In this document: piece after piece, positions 22,622 to 33,512 of the stretch
Numbering within the stretch: position 1 is the first letter of the stretch
How the letters are laid out: every line of letters begins with the position of its first letter
Origin: Harmonia axyridis
Lineage: Eukaryota; Arthropoda; Insecta; Coleoptera; Coccinellidae
Length of the DNA stretch: 64,000 nucleotides
NCBI RefSeq assembly: GCF_914767665.1
Contig: NC_059505.1
Coordinates: 33,291,506 to 33,355,505, forward strand
Reading direction: 5' to 3'
Made by a program: the position numbers and the translations under genes
Notes under the pieces: generated by a model
The model's database searches: none
Told to the model about the DNA's origin: nothing
The model's input: only the letters and a program-made list of their open reading frames with translations

Positions 22622-22703
22622 GACGAGGTGGCCGAGTGGTTAAGGCGTTGGACTGCTAATCCAATGGGCTCTGCCCGCGTGGGTTCGAATCCCATCCTCG
22701 TCG
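22622..22703 (+). tRNA. tRNA-Ser (anticodon GCT)
   Basis: All arms can be folded. The acceptor stem is GACGAGG/CCTCGTC with discriminator G. The D arm carries GGCCGAGTGGTTAAGGC. The anticodon stem TTGGA/TCCAA encloses loop CTGCTAA with anticodon GCT at 22655-22657, decoding AGC/AGT. The long variable arm GGGCTCTGCCCGC is typical of serine tRNAs, and the T arm is TGGGTTCGAATCCCA. Box A (TGGCCGAGTGG) and box B (GGTTCGAATCC) are canonical. CCA is not encoded, as in eukaryotes. It is the only gene in the window that looks intact. Confidence 0.98.
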
Positions 22704-22707
22704 CACC

Positions 22708-22715
22708 TTTTTTTT
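22708..22715 (+). terminator. Pol III T-tract terminator
   Basis: A run of eight T residues starts five bases after the tRNA discriminator base, the expected Pol III termination signal. Confidence 0.9.
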
Positions 22716-24559
22716 CACTTCTCTAGTGAAAACTCATTTTTTGATAAGGAGCTATAAACTAACTAAAACAAATAGGCAATTTATTTTATGATCAGATCAT
22801 TCAACTTAGGCTGCCTGTCGGATCTGTGACTGCAAATCGTAACAGCCTCATCTTCAACAATTTTTACCCTTATTTCATGAAATTTGGAATGGGTATCCTA
22901 TTTAGTTTGTAGGTACCGTGCAAATTTATGAGTTTTCAAATTTAACCTGCATAGAGATTATAGAAAAAGTTTCCACATAGGAAGTTTATAGCATCATATC
23001 TATCGATTCGTTAACGTAGATGACGAAAATGCTTGCAGTTCAGCAATTAGTCTAATACTTCAGAAATTATTGGTTGTAAACTGAAATTTTTGATAATATT
23101 CTCGAGGCTGCCAATTTCGTTGAGGTAAGATACGGACATTGAAACCTCGATATGTTTTAGATCCAAACTCGATCTATAAAAAACGTTTTTATTTGATGGG
23201 GCTGCGACCAATATTTCAGAAGATATAACGATTATTTATTGTGTAGAGATTCAATTTTTATGTTTAAAATCTTCAATTTTCAATTTCGAGTTCAAATTTT
23301 CAAAAAAAGGGAAAAACATCTGAGTTAAAAATGAGATTTTTTCTTATCAAGCTTTTAAACGTATCTAGTATTTCCCGAATATATTTCATTGAGCAAATTT
23401 ATATTATTTTTAGATTATCTGTCGTCCCCAGGATTTTTAGTCTTTCAAACAAAATAAAAGTATTGTAGGGGTCTCAAATTTCAAGAGCAAAGTTTGAGAG
23501 AGCCACAACCCACTGGAAGTGTTTTTATTGTTTCTTACTCAACTTTCTGTAAGTCTTATTACCAAAGTGATAAATGCATTTTTCAAATCTGTCTTAATAC
23601 GGGTATCTTTTAACTTTCCTCTTTTTACTACAGCCAAATATGATTAAAACATGATATATGCCCGCCTATCAATTACACCCACCAAGATATAATTCAATAT
23701 TTCTTGGAAACTCATAACATATTTCATTTTTAAAAGTTATTAAAAACCTGTAAACACACATAATGGTCCATTATTATTATTATTATGCACAAACGAGGTT
23801 CATAGCATCTTTTGGCCTCCGAAGAACAGCCATATAAAATCCCTTATTCGAGTTTCACTAATCTGGATTTATTAGAAGTATTTAAGCTCACAAAGAAAAT
23901 ACTAAACTGTGTAATAAATCACACAACTAAATACCATATTAAAGATCAAAAAGGACAAGTTAATCCATTCCAAACGTTCCATCTTCTTTCGTTTACCTTA
24001 CGACCGATCTAAGGCGCTTAAAGCTGGGCGTGCACGATGAGTTTTGCCGGCCAATATGATTCCCTTCTCAAAGTCAGAATGGTCAAAAGTTTTTTTTTCT
24101 TATGAATTATTTTATCCGTATTTATTCAAATTACACAATTTTATATTGGCAAAATTTACAATGCACTTTTGGGTATTCGTCAGTTTTATGAGTAACACAT
24201 ATATTTCAATCAATTCATACAACTATTGAGACAATTGATCAATCTCCTCATTCAAAAGAATGAACTTTATGAAATTCAGTTTCATAGTTCATTTAGCAGA
24301 AAGAAAAAAATGGTTTTTCTGAAAATTTCTTTCGAGTTGTGACTAAGTAATGAATAAATATGCCATATTTTTTGACTAATGAAATAGCAATGTTACATCG
24401 AAATTGGGGAATAAGAAAACACATCAGAAGCATTTTAAATGATTAAATAAATTCGGTCATTACTTGATGAAAATTCATTCGAAATAAAAATAAAACAAAG
24501 TATTACCACAATGTAGTGGAAATTAATATCTTATTATTTTCAGTTATATTAAATGCTTT
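22716..24559. other. No gene seen
   Basis: AT-rich with several 60-codon chance frames and an ATT microsatellite near 23770. No recognisable feature. Confidence 0.5.
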
Positions 24560-24680
24560 GCTTGCACGGGTCTGCAAAAAGCCAGTAATCAGTGGGGCCA
24601 AATCTGGAGAGCTTATTGTTCAAGCAGTTCAATTTGCCAATGGTTTTCATCGATTTGTGACAAGGAGCTTGTCTTGGTAA
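24560..24680 (-). pseudogene. Mariner transposase fragment (third type)
   Basis: On the minus strand the segment reads CHKSMKTIGKLNCLN, then a deletion, then RFGPTDYWLFADP. These align with CHKS-KTMAKLNELGFELL and APSDYWLFADLKK of irritans-like mariners, around the second and third catalytic positions. It directly precedes the next mariner copy but differs from it in sequence. Confidence 0.6.
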
Positions 24681-24720
24681 AAGATTTATATTTTTTGAAC
24701 ATGATGACATTTTTGACACA

Positions 24721-25805
24721 GGCGTACAACTTTGCTTCCGCCGTTTTTTCCGAAATTTGAGGCTTTATTGTAAATAATTGATTATACATTTATGATTTAA
24801 AGTATTGTCCATCGCTAGCCACTACTTTCTCCCATCTTTCGGGCAGCGTACGAATCACGCGTTGGAAAAACTAATCATCTTTTGAAACGATCCACGAATC
24901 GATCCAATTCATTTCTTCATAAGACGGGAAGTGCTGGTTAGCCAGGTCGTGTGCTATTGATCGAAACAAGTGATAGCCCGAAGGAGCAACTTCTGGAGAA
25001 TACAGCGGGTAATGTAGGACTTGATGCTGTAAAATCACTATATCATGTCTCTCGTTGCATTGCGGCTATTTGTCTTTCAATGCTCAGCTCAAACGCATTA
25101 ATTGCGTTCGATAACGATCGCCTGTGATTGTTTCAGTCGGTTTTAACAACTCATAATACACTATGCCGAGCTGGTCTCACCAAATACTAAGCATTACCTT
25201 GGAACTTTGAGTATTCGGTTTGTTCGTCAACGTGGAAGCATGGCCGGGATATCCCCATGATTTTCTGCGCTTGGGATTATCGTAGTGAACCCATGTTTCG
25301 TCTCCAGTCACGATGCAGAAATCTCTTTCGTATTTGCCTTGCAAATACTGCTTCTTGCAGCTGTTTCTGAGCAAAACAATTGCTTCATCTCGTACGGAAC
25401 CCAATTTCCTTGTTTCTGAATCATTTCCATAACTTCCAGGAGTTTTGAAATGGCTTGTTGCGTCACTTCACGTCAAAATTACCGTTGAAACCACTCTCGG
25501 CACGTTCTTTCACTAATAACGGCCTCACCATAGGTATTTGAGAGCATTTGAGCCTCAGCCACAGATTTATTCATATTAAATCAGAAAATTAAAACTTCCC
25601 GCAAATGACAATAATTTGGCTCGTAATCTGACATGTTTAATCGAGAATAACTTTATGATGCAGGCAAAAATCGACTAATATTTCGATGGCGTTATGTTTA
25701 CAAATATCTAAGCTTATTATAAGACATCTACGATCTATTTTTTTCGACTACCACTTACATCTACAGCCATCTATTGCAAAACGACGGAAGCAAATTTGTA
25801 CACCT
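24721..25805 (-). mobile_element. Mariner copy with both terminal repeats, deleted interior
   Basis: Both ends carry the repeat GTACAACTTTGCTTCCGCCG or its diverged complement (25780-25804), with TA on the right. On the minus strand the order is MNKSVAEAQ (start), then RECRE-like pieces, TGDETWVHYDNPKRRKSWG (first catalytic Asp), SKVMLSIW, RYRTQLMRLS-like pieces, and the EKVVASDGQYF tail. A deletion near 25020 removes the HDNARPH motif, so the second catalytic Asp is absent. Total length is about 1085 bp against about 1.28 kb for intact relatives. Confidence 0.88.
25177..25404 (-). pseudogene. Mariner transposase mid-fragment
   Basis: 76 open codons include the first catalytic motif TGDETWVHYDNPKRRKSWGY and the SKVMLSIW strand that follows it. 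The frame is broken on both sides. Confidence 0.8.
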
Positions 25806-26517
25806 AATACTATCATTGAACACGTCTCTCACGTTTGTTTATGCAAATGAAAGAGCCTACAAGTCCTTCAGTGTATCCCCAGCTTTACCTAGATCGATAG
25901 AAAACAAAGCACTTGGCCACTAGAACTGTGAAACAGCATAATACTTCAGAAGCGAACGATCTCGTTCACAGTTGACTTTTTGAGTAATATGTAATCCTTC
26001 GAAAATCTAATTTAACCTCATGTTAAAGCCCAGATTACGATAACAGCTCGATGTGTTCGGCGTTTTTGACAACTAGGTGTGTTGCCGATTGGAATTCTAC
26101 CTGATCTCTTTAAACGGACACCTAAATATTTTTCCGAGAAATTTCGATCGTCTGGATTCTGGAAGAATTCGAGATATGTGAGACGAGAGAAATTACTTAT
26201 TTTCTCGGTATCTCCTAAGAGAGATTTCATTATTGCGGCATGGGCTGTAATTGGAGGAATTTGAAAATTATATGTTATTATACACATGATTCATTTGTCG
26301 AGTTTAATACGTGAGTTGACGTCGAGTGAATTGTTTTTTTTTGCGCTTCACGGGAATATAGTTCAGTTGATTGAAGGCGTTGTTGTAATTTTTTCATAAG
26401 TGGTTTCATTGAAGATTCGTTTTTGAAATATTTGATTTCTCTCAATTAAGAGTCTCAATTTGAATGTTCTCCTAATTTGAAGTTGATTAATAGATCATGG
26501 AGAACATCTCGACTGAA
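25806..26517. other. No gene seen
   Basis: Opposing frames at 26018-26287 overlap with no domain signature. AT-rich remainder. Confidence 0.45.
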
Positions 26518-26609
26518 CAGAATGAAATGTGTTGTCAAATGTCAAACGATGACAGCTTCAAAATTGACAATTTCCCAGATAGCGGGCCATTCCAAATGAT
26601 ACCTTTTTA
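26518..26609 (-). mobile_element. DD41D family 2 5'-end fragment
   Basis: The reverse complement reads GGTATCATTTGGAATGGCCC, then GAAGCTGTCATCGTTTGACA, matching the 5' ends at 6586, 19841 and 28845. It stops at the hAT-A insertion site. Confidence 0.6.
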
Positions 26610-26617
26610 TCTGCATT

Positions 26618-27261
26618 TAGGGATTCTCGGCTTGGCTTGATTTTCAAGCTACTTGGCTTGAGCTTGACTTGATTTCAAAACAAGTAGTAGTTTTTCATTC
26701 CCAAGTCAAGTCAAGTATTTATTTAACAAGTACTTGAATAATATCAAGCTACTTGATTTTTAGCAGTTTTATTGTGTAGTGTCACATCAGTAAGAAAATG
26801 ATGAAATGAGAAGGAACCTTGCAAAAAACGAAAATATAAACTTGTAAGAGCAGTTTTGGAAAATTGCCTTTCAACAGTAGCTGTAGATGCTGTCGTTGAT
26901 AAAAAGTCCTTTGCCATTTTGGCAAAGTTTGGAAAGATATTTTCGAAACTACCAAAATCTACCAATGGATTTCATAGAATTATGAGAAAACTACTAATAA
27001 AGTCATACTGGCGAATTCTTCAGTCTCTCGGCGCTCGAGGAATCCCCTTATTTAGTTTGAGCGCACACGAGATTGCAGAAATATATGCTGTGCAACAGGT
27101 GCATATCAATCTCAAGTAATATCAAGTAGCTTGATATCAAGTCAAACAATAAATATCTAAAATCAAGTCAAGTCAAGCTCAAGTATGTAATTTTTCACGA
27201 GATTGATTTTCAAGTAAGTAGTTGGTTAAAATGTCAAGCTACTTGGCTTGATGAATCCCTA
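26618..27261 (-). mobile_element. hAT-A deletion derivative with 8-bp duplication
   Basis: Ends TAGGGATTC and GAATCCCTA form the terminal repeat. The flanking 8-mers are TCTGCATT (26610-26617) and ACTGCATT (27262-27269), matching at 7 of 8, a hAT-size duplication. The minus strand retains the hAT dimerisation motif FPNFAKMAKDFLSTTASTAT followed by VERQFS. The rest of the transposase (normally about 600 residues) is deleted. Clusters of CAAGT/ACTTG in both subterminal regions probably represent transposase binding repeats. Confidence 0.9.
26744..26965 (-). pseudogene. hAT transposase C-terminal dimerisation fragment
   Basis: Contains FPNFAKMAKDFLS and ATVERQFS, the hATC signature (usual pattern A-DFLSIPAS-APVERQFS). 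A frameshift follows. Equivalent pieces occur at 46430-46510 and 53396-53516, so this is the conserved coding part of the hAT-A family. Confidence 0.85.
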
Positions 27262-28334
27262 ACTGCATTATCTAGTAAGATTGATTAGTAGGTATATTTG
27301 TTGAAGTGCATGTTATTGGGTTGCATTTGCTTCTCAAAATAAAAATATTCCAGAAAAGTACACGGGATCAGAAGAACTTTTGTGCGCACTTTCACTAATA
27401 AGTGGATGCATTCTACTGATTAAGTTACTGAATAAAACAAATTTCAGAAAACGTAGATACTAATACAGTTAAGGAAATACTTTGCAATAAGACCTTAAAG
27501 TCTATTTTGACACCATCAGAGCTGTTCTCATTAATGCAAGTACAAAGAGCTCGTCTTTTGGTTCCAGAGTTTCAAAGAACTGCAGTATCTGGGATGGCTT
27601 TTCTGTGACCAGATGATGAGAAATTCTTTCCTCTTCCCACTTAATCTGCACTCCTCAGTTTCTGACAACCCTATTCTTTTTAGGTGCTCCCTGAGGCAAC
27701 AATGGCTTCTTAGGGAGCTAGAGAGGAGGTGTATCAGGTACTTATTAAGATCCGATTCTTTTTGAATATTACAGTATTAAAGTTCCAAAGGAGTATTTCC
27801 ATTTTGGTTTCCTTATTCCCTCGAAACTCATTCTTACATTTTCTAGTCTTAGTACCCTTTGTCACTTCATTTAGATGTTAAAAGCAGAAGAAACAAGGTG
27901 AAACATTACTTGTACCTACTACCAGTTGAAACTAAACTAAAATGTTTGAAAAATATCCACCAGTTAGCTTATACATCGAATCTAAAGATTTTCTAATCTA
28001 CCTTAACTACAAATCTACTTAAAGCCAGATCCGCTAGCTTTCTCATTCTGTCGGTAAACTTTGAAGTGGCGAATCTTACAGATATTGAAAATTTCCCATC
28101 TTGTTAGTAAATCCATTACAAATTAATTGGTAGACGTCTGATTGATGAACATCAAAACAAAACGCAGCTGTCGCCCTGGTTGTCAACGAACCTACCCAAT
28201 CTATTGACACCATAATTGCTATTGACAAATAATCAGTGACGTCCAGTCATTACAGTGTCATTCCTGGTAATAAGGGAACGTTTACGATGAGGTATGACGA
28301 GAGGACGCAGACATCCTGAAGATATCCTTCGATC
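27262..28334. other. No gene seen
   Basis: AT-rich sequence with no recognised motif apart from the target duplication at its left edge. Confidence 0.45.
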
Positions 28335-28380
28335 AGTGGCGTGTTACCTTGGAAGGTAGGGAAGCATAGCTTCCCTAACA
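28335..28380. mobile_element. Possible hAT-type end CAGTGGCG
   Basis: CAGTGGCGTGTTACC, followed by a GGGAAGCATAGCTTCCC palindrome, resembles a hAT terminus. A related inverted end (CGCGCCACTG) occurs at 31031-31040, but the flanks do not match as a target duplication, so these may be two unrelated solo ends. Confidence 0.35.
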
Positions 28381-28844
28381 AGTGCTATAATGGAACAAAT
28401 GCATTTATCTTGAAATACAGGATAATCAGAAAAATCTTGATAATAACTGATGTTTTTTTTTCTAAGAAACGACGTAAAGCGGACAAACACTATGTGTTGG
28501 GGTATAGGTGTGATATCTTAGCTCATAACGCCTGACGCATTTTTGTATGGAAGATTTTCAGCTTTCACATGCTTAGGATCCACTATTCAAATTTGGTTCT
28601 TTATTAAATTGACTTCACCATATTCTATTCGATAAATACTCTTTGATTTTAGCAGAAACAGAAATTCAATCATTTCATTTCATTTAGATATGTTTAAAAT
28701 TATTGTTCCATTTCAACCATCAGTTGTTATTATTTCAACTAAATCATTTTTGTGACCTTTTTCTTCTATAAGAACTGAAATTTAGATATAAACCTGTAGA
28801 ACATTGTATATCAAATTTCAAAGAATATGTAAGTGGAGGGTTTT
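28381..28844. other. No gene seen
   Basis: AT-rich, no recognised motif. Confidence 0.45.
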
Positions 28845-29285
28845 CCAGTAATAGGTTTAATTTTGAATAGCCAGCTATCTGAGTAGCTGTCACTTTTCAG
28901 ATTATCATGTTTTAACATTTGACAAGTAAAAACTACGCTATTTCTCAAAATGGAAAGATACATGCTTCAACAACGTAATGAAATTGTTAAAATTCAATCC
29001 AAAAAGGATTTAATCTTTGTAGTCGCAGTTCGCAAAGCTATAGCACTTTTGAGTCGTCGTGAAGCACCTTCTCGGCTGGCAATAGTGAAAAGCCTCTCAG
29101 TCTTCAACGTGTCACTGTTTTGTGGGGTTTATGGATGGTGGTTTGATTGGACCTTAAGATGTTGATACGGACAATGTTTATTTTCAACAAGACAGCGCTT
29201 TGTGGCACACAAGCAACGAAACAATCGCTGTTTTTCTTGACAAATTTCCTAGTCGAAAAGAGATGATCACAATGGACTAGTTTAG
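28845..29285 (+). mobile_element. DD41D family 2 element, internally deleted
   Basis: The left end is CCAGTAATAGGTTTAATTTT. The coding start MERYMLQQRNEIVKIQSK is followed by FVVAVRKAIALLSRREAPSR, the N-terminal DNA-binding domain of the second DD41D family. The frame then jumps to VYFQQDSALWHTSNETIAVF, the second-Asp motif and following helix, and ends near LDKFPSRK. The region between, including the first catalytic motif, and the last third are missing. A separate C-terminal piece lies at 30300-30455. Confidence 0.82.
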
Positions 29286-29439
29286 TGATGTTGAAAATAC
29301 TATATTTGACACGATAGAATTAAAATATAAAGCAAAACTGATAAATCAGTGAAAAAATTTTGAAAATCCATCAATAAATGACTGAGAAATAGATTATTTA
29401 AATTTACATATTTTAGCGCGGAACGTCTTTGGTCTCTGA

Positions 29440-29475
29440 CACGTCTGTGACGTCACGGCACTTCCCTGTGATCGC
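29440..29475. promoter_or_regulatory. CRE-like TGACGTCA site upstream of the exon
   Basis: The palindrome GTGACGTCAC, about 120 bp before the candidate exon, matches a cAMP-response-element core. The same GTGTGACGTCACG-CACTT context recurs at 29981-30003. It lies in a GC-richer stretch with CGCGCC blocks, so a promoter is plausible but unproven. Confidence 0.4.
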
Positions 29476-29569
29476 TACACCATAATTTACTTAGCCGCGC
29501 CAAGACTCTCGCGCCGTTTGTAGTTGTACAGTGTAGTTTTAACTCGAGTTTTGTTTTTATGTCACCATA

Positions 29570-29697
29570 ATGGAAGAAGGCTTCGTGAAAGGACAAAGTG
29601 ACAATTTGCCTAAAATAGATATATTCGTAGTGATGGAGTTTTTCTCTTCAAATCCATCTTATGTCAGTGCTGAAATAAAAGGAGTTAAACTTTTCAA
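29570..29697 (+). CDS. Candidate first exon of a YqaJ/SWIM-type protein
   Basis: An ATG opens 42 codons beginning MEEGFVKGQSDNLPKIDIFV and continuing through EFFSSNPSYVSAEIKGVK, then meets the consensus 5' splice site GTAAGT at 29698. From memory of the family, this start resembles the N-terminus of abundant arthropod proteins that combine a SWIM zinc finger with a YqaJ-like exonuclease domain and are often multicopy and transposon-associated. A GC-richer, CRE-containing region precedes it. No downstream exon is visible: 600 bp later comes transposon DNA. It may therefore be an orphan exon or a pseudogene. The protein-family call is inference; the open frame and splice donor are seen directly. 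Confidence 0.45.
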
Positions 29698-29703
29698 GTA
29701 AGT

Positions 29704-30299
29704 ATCAACTTTTGAGTTTGCTCCATCATGGTTCAACTTATAACGATGATTTATTTAAAAAACGTTTCATAAACAGTATGTAGTTGAGTACTGGTTGTTG
29801 AAGTCTATCAAAGGCAAAACATATTTATGTGAGGAGTAAAAAGTAAAAAGAGAAAAAAGTAATTTATATGTTTGTATATAGTAAGTTCTTTCAGCCATCG
29901 TGTAACAAACAAAACACGACACGAACGGCACAAGTGATTGTACACCAATGAATTCGTAAGCACTCTGCGAATACCAGTCGTCTAGTGTGTGACGTCACGC
30001 CACTTACAAGTACTATGAAATTATTCTTCCAAGCACAACTTCAAAGTCCCATAACTTTTTCATTTCTAGAGATATTTCAATGATTCTTCCACATTTTTGT
30101 TTCATTTTACTTAATTTTTTAGAATTAAACATTAACAAAAAAATGAGAACTAGTCCATTGGCAACCGAGATCTTGTGATATAATACCCTTAGACTCTTTT
30201 GTTTGGGGACAGAGTAAGATAAGGTCTATGCCAATGCTTGACAATCGATGCAAAACCTTTATTTATTTATTTATTTCCAGTTCCTTTAAAGATAGAATT
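29704..30299. other. Intron-like sequence after the exon; TTTA repeat
   Basis: AT-rich with a second GTGACGTCAC palindrome at about 29990 and a short TTTA microsatellite near 30260-30280. No acceptor plus coding exon could be identified. Confidence 0.4.
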
Positions 30300-30455
30300 T
30301 GGGAATTCATCAAAAACACGCAGCTGCAAATGTGCGAATTGGTCATGGAAAATTTCATAAAAAAGATATGGCGTAGCCATGGCGGCAATTTGACTGATAT
30401 CGTTTTCCATCGTTAATGGTTGATTTCTCTTAAAATATACACGTTTCATTCAAAG
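30300..30455 (+). pseudogene. DD41D family 2 C-terminal fragment
   Basis: Reads MCELVMENFIKKIWRSHGGN, then LTDIVFHR and a stop. This is the C-terminal tail of the DD41D family 2 transposase, followed by its AT-rich 3' region with TTTCATTC. It may be the far end of the element that starts at 28845, separated by 1 kb that includes the candidate YqaJ-type exon. Confidence 0.75.
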
Positions 30456-31964
30456 ACAAACAACTTATCGAAAAACCCTTTACTAGATAATACAAAAATA
30501 GACTGAGAAAAATATAATATGTAGTATCCAAAGAACATGAAATGATTGAAAAAAAGATATTCGTTGTGTAGTTCACTGATAAAAGTAAGATCTGTTCGAG
30601 GCCATTCAGAATCTGTTTCATAGATAAATGTTGATTTTTTTACTATTCTTCGTGAATTGTTTCTAGTTTTAGTGAAGCGATAGGTATAACATTTTGCATA
30701 GAGCTTTATATTATTATTCTACATCTAAATGCAAAATGTCATCATCATCGAAAGCATAGTTAGAGATTATCAATTAAGAACAACCATATTTATAGGATCT
30801 TTAGTAGGGTTCTTCCTATTATTATCGACCTCAACCGGATCATTCAAAATACGAACCTACAATGAAAATTTTCAAGTTTTCTATTCGGCTAATCAGACAT
30901 AATTAAATTCAACCTCGGATTTGTGATTAGTGTATCGAATCTCATCGTTTGAGAGCATTTCCACTGTTCGGGGAACGAGCTCTCCAAAAATCTAAAAACA
31001 AGCGGAGCTGCTCCCCGCTCCTCCAGACCTAGACGCGCCACTGCCACCGAAAGCTATCAAAATTTCATTACATCTGACAAAATATCCAGACAAGACGTTC
31101 AACGCCTGTAAGGTCATTATCTAGTAAATAACAAAAATGGTTGGACGCATCGTTAGCTATAAAACGCTACAAATTACAGTGAAGAGTTGACCACTTATGA
31201 ATAACGCATGAGAATCTGCAGAATATGACCGTCCGATTAACAGTTGAATACTAAAGACGGCCAGGAAAAATGTCCTCTGACGTGACTGTCCTAAGGAAAG
31301 CGTAGAGGGTGGTTAATTTATTGGTATTGACACTATTGTTAACTACACCTATATTATGCATACTGATATGGACCCCACGTAGGACAGGTAATAATTTATA
31401 ATTTGATAAAGATTTCATCCTGTGTATCCTGTGTACTACTTCTTGTTATTCTGTTGGCAGTCTTGGATTGTGGCTGGAATTATCCTCGAATTGAAATATC
31501 GTTGTCTCCATGGCCTACCTGACTGTCACCTCCATCGGGAGAGTTGTTGGGTTTTTGGTTATCATTTCCATAATTAAGCTTGTCAACCTGAAAATACACT
31601 GGTAATATTTTGGTTACGCACAATAAAAATAAGAAGAAATACACGTGTTTGTTAAGTAATAGTTGAATAAATTTCGATGAAGAAGTTGAAGTTGATATTG
31701 TGAATTATAACGTTTTTAGATCTTGTGCTATCAATCCACGTTTCAGATGCGATGTCTTCCATTCCAGATGTCAAATTGACACCTGTCCTTATGCTTCCGT
31801 ATCCGTATGATCCGTATACTCACCACTTTTGAAGAATTAACCATCGGTGAGTACAAACTGAGCTAGTATATAGAGAAGTATCTTAGTTACTTTATAACGA
31901 TTTAGTTACCAACTTTCAAGTATCTTAGTTACCGTATATTAGTTCTTTCATAAGAATACCGGCA
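30456..31964. other. No gene; possible solo hAT end at 31010-31040
   Basis: The reverse complement at 31018-31040 reads CAGTGGCGCGTCTAGGTCTG, a hAT-like terminus. Otherwise AT-rich with no recognised feature. Confidence 0.4.
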
Positions 31965-32150
31965 TACCGGACATCTTGCCAGGGCGCCAATTTGCAAGGG
32001 CGCAAGTCAGTTAATAAAACAGGACATAGTTTTTCACATAAAAATGTTTTCTTAGTGGTACCAGCTTTGTAGTAAAATTTAAAATTGCCAAGCTCCAATT
32101 TCATTGAAGAAATCGAATAGGCGCTCCCAGCTAGTTATGCGTCCAACGTT
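31965..32150 (-). mobile_element. hAT-B partial copy
   Basis: ACCGGACATCTTGCC and AGGGCGCCAATTTGC are followed by CAGTTAATAAAACAGGAC and TAGGCGCTCCCAGCTA. This matches the same order in the minus-oriented copy at 33027. The right part is missing. Confidence 0.7.
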
Positions 32151-32319
32151 TAAAAAAAAGTGTAGTTTCTTTTAGAATTTTATACTGGTTTTCACTGGTA
32201 ATCACCAGAGGTTCACCAAAAAGAAGTTCTTAAGGAAAGAAGAGGACACTGTTGAAAAAATCACCGTGTTGATTTGCATTCAAAACGAGCATCACATGAT
32301 TGAAATATCTATACCAAAG

Positions 32320-32510
32320 TTGAACATCTTGTGAAGGGAAGGTGCTATGAGAGAAAAAACTCGAAAATAAATCTAACTTTAACACCCTCAATATCGAAAA
32401 CGAAGTATTTTCGGTCACTTGCTTAGAAGACTTTTTTCTGGAAATGATCTGATGAATGTATGTCATTTTCTATTGTATTTCCAATTTAGAAACATCCTGT
32501 ATAATTTATC
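32320..32510. repeat. Dispersed repeat Y, copy 1
   Basis: The sequence from CTTGTGAAGGGAAGGTGCTA to the AAACATCCTGTATAATTTATC end matches 35605-35795, which ends GGAACACCCTGTATG. A weaker third match is at 41080 (GCAGATGCTATGAGAAG). Element class unknown. Confidence 0.6.
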
Positions 32511-33018
32511 TTATAGCACTTTTCGGCTCTAGTTCACTCATGGGTTCATTTAGTTCAAGAAGTCAATTTATTCGAATTGACATCTGTAATTTTTCAGATA
32601 AATATTCTCCTTCACAGCCTTTAATCCAAATTGTTGTTATGTGTCTGTAATTTCCAGAATATCAATGTCAAAATAGTGTCAAACGATAAGGTTTGATACT
32701 TTTTCGGAAAATTCGAATTGAAATGCTACTACAGCATAATTATTGCCTGAAAAATCTAAGTCCTGGTACGAAAACGTTTATTTTTTGTTCATGAAATGGA
32801 AGGATTCAAAGAAATACAAAACTATTATAGAGGATATAATTTTGGCTTACTTAACGCAAAAATCTGTTATTGTCAAATACTCTACCCTGTGGAGTATTTA
32901 CAGTATGTTGAAAGAACCATTTTAGCGAAGAAAAATAATAACATAACCACTTGCCTCATGGATATCGCATTTCTTAAAAAAAAGTTGGTTATAAAGCAAA
33001 GAAATCAAATGTCTCCAG
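32511..33018. other. No gene seen
   Basis: Chance frames at 32743-33119 overlap each other and run into the next transposon. No domain. Confidence 0.4.
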
Positions 33019-33026
33019 CAGCGAAC

Positions 33027-33504
33027 TATTGCCGCCCCCAAGAACGTAAACCGGACATTTTGCCGGGGCGCCAAATTTCAGGAGCGCAGTCGGTTAATAA
33101 AACAAGACTTATTTTTTGACACAAAACTGTTTTCTTAGTGAAAATTCCACTATATTATATAAAATAATAAAATTACCAGGAGACAATTTGTTTTAATCTA
33201 ATAGGCGCTCTCAGCTATTGTTATTGAAAATACAAATAGGTACTTAAATGCACCTTGAAGAACTACGTTGTCTTTTAACTATAGACTTATAGAGCATCGT
33301 ACTTTTAATCAAAGCAGAACGTTTCTTGATTGAATCGACAAAAAGGCCTGTGATAAATTTGACAAGGTGAGTTGAATTCAAATAATACGATTTCATATGA
33401 AATTAAAAAGATGCCTATTTCAACGAAAATTGAGAGAAATTTGGCAAAGCCAGGCGGCAAAATTTTATTTTGCCGGAGCGCCAAAATGTCTGGCGGTGGC
33501 TCTG
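33027..33504 (-). mobile_element. hAT-B non-autonomous element, 478 bp, 8-bp duplication
   Basis: Flanked by perfect CAGCGAAC duplications at 33019-33026 and 33505-33512. The right end, read on the minus strand, is CAGAGCCACCGCCAGACATT. The left end is diverged (TATTGCCGCC). Same internal GGCGCC blocks as the copies at 14807 and 42103. The length equals that of the 42103 copy. No coding sequence. Confidence 0.9.
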
Positions 33505-33512
33505 CAGCGAAC

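Noticed and set aside
28335..31040. A single 2.7-kb hAT element between the two CAGTGGCG-type ends
   Set aside because: The ends are only loosely similar, the flanking 8-mers differ, and other transposon fragments with their own termini fill the interior.
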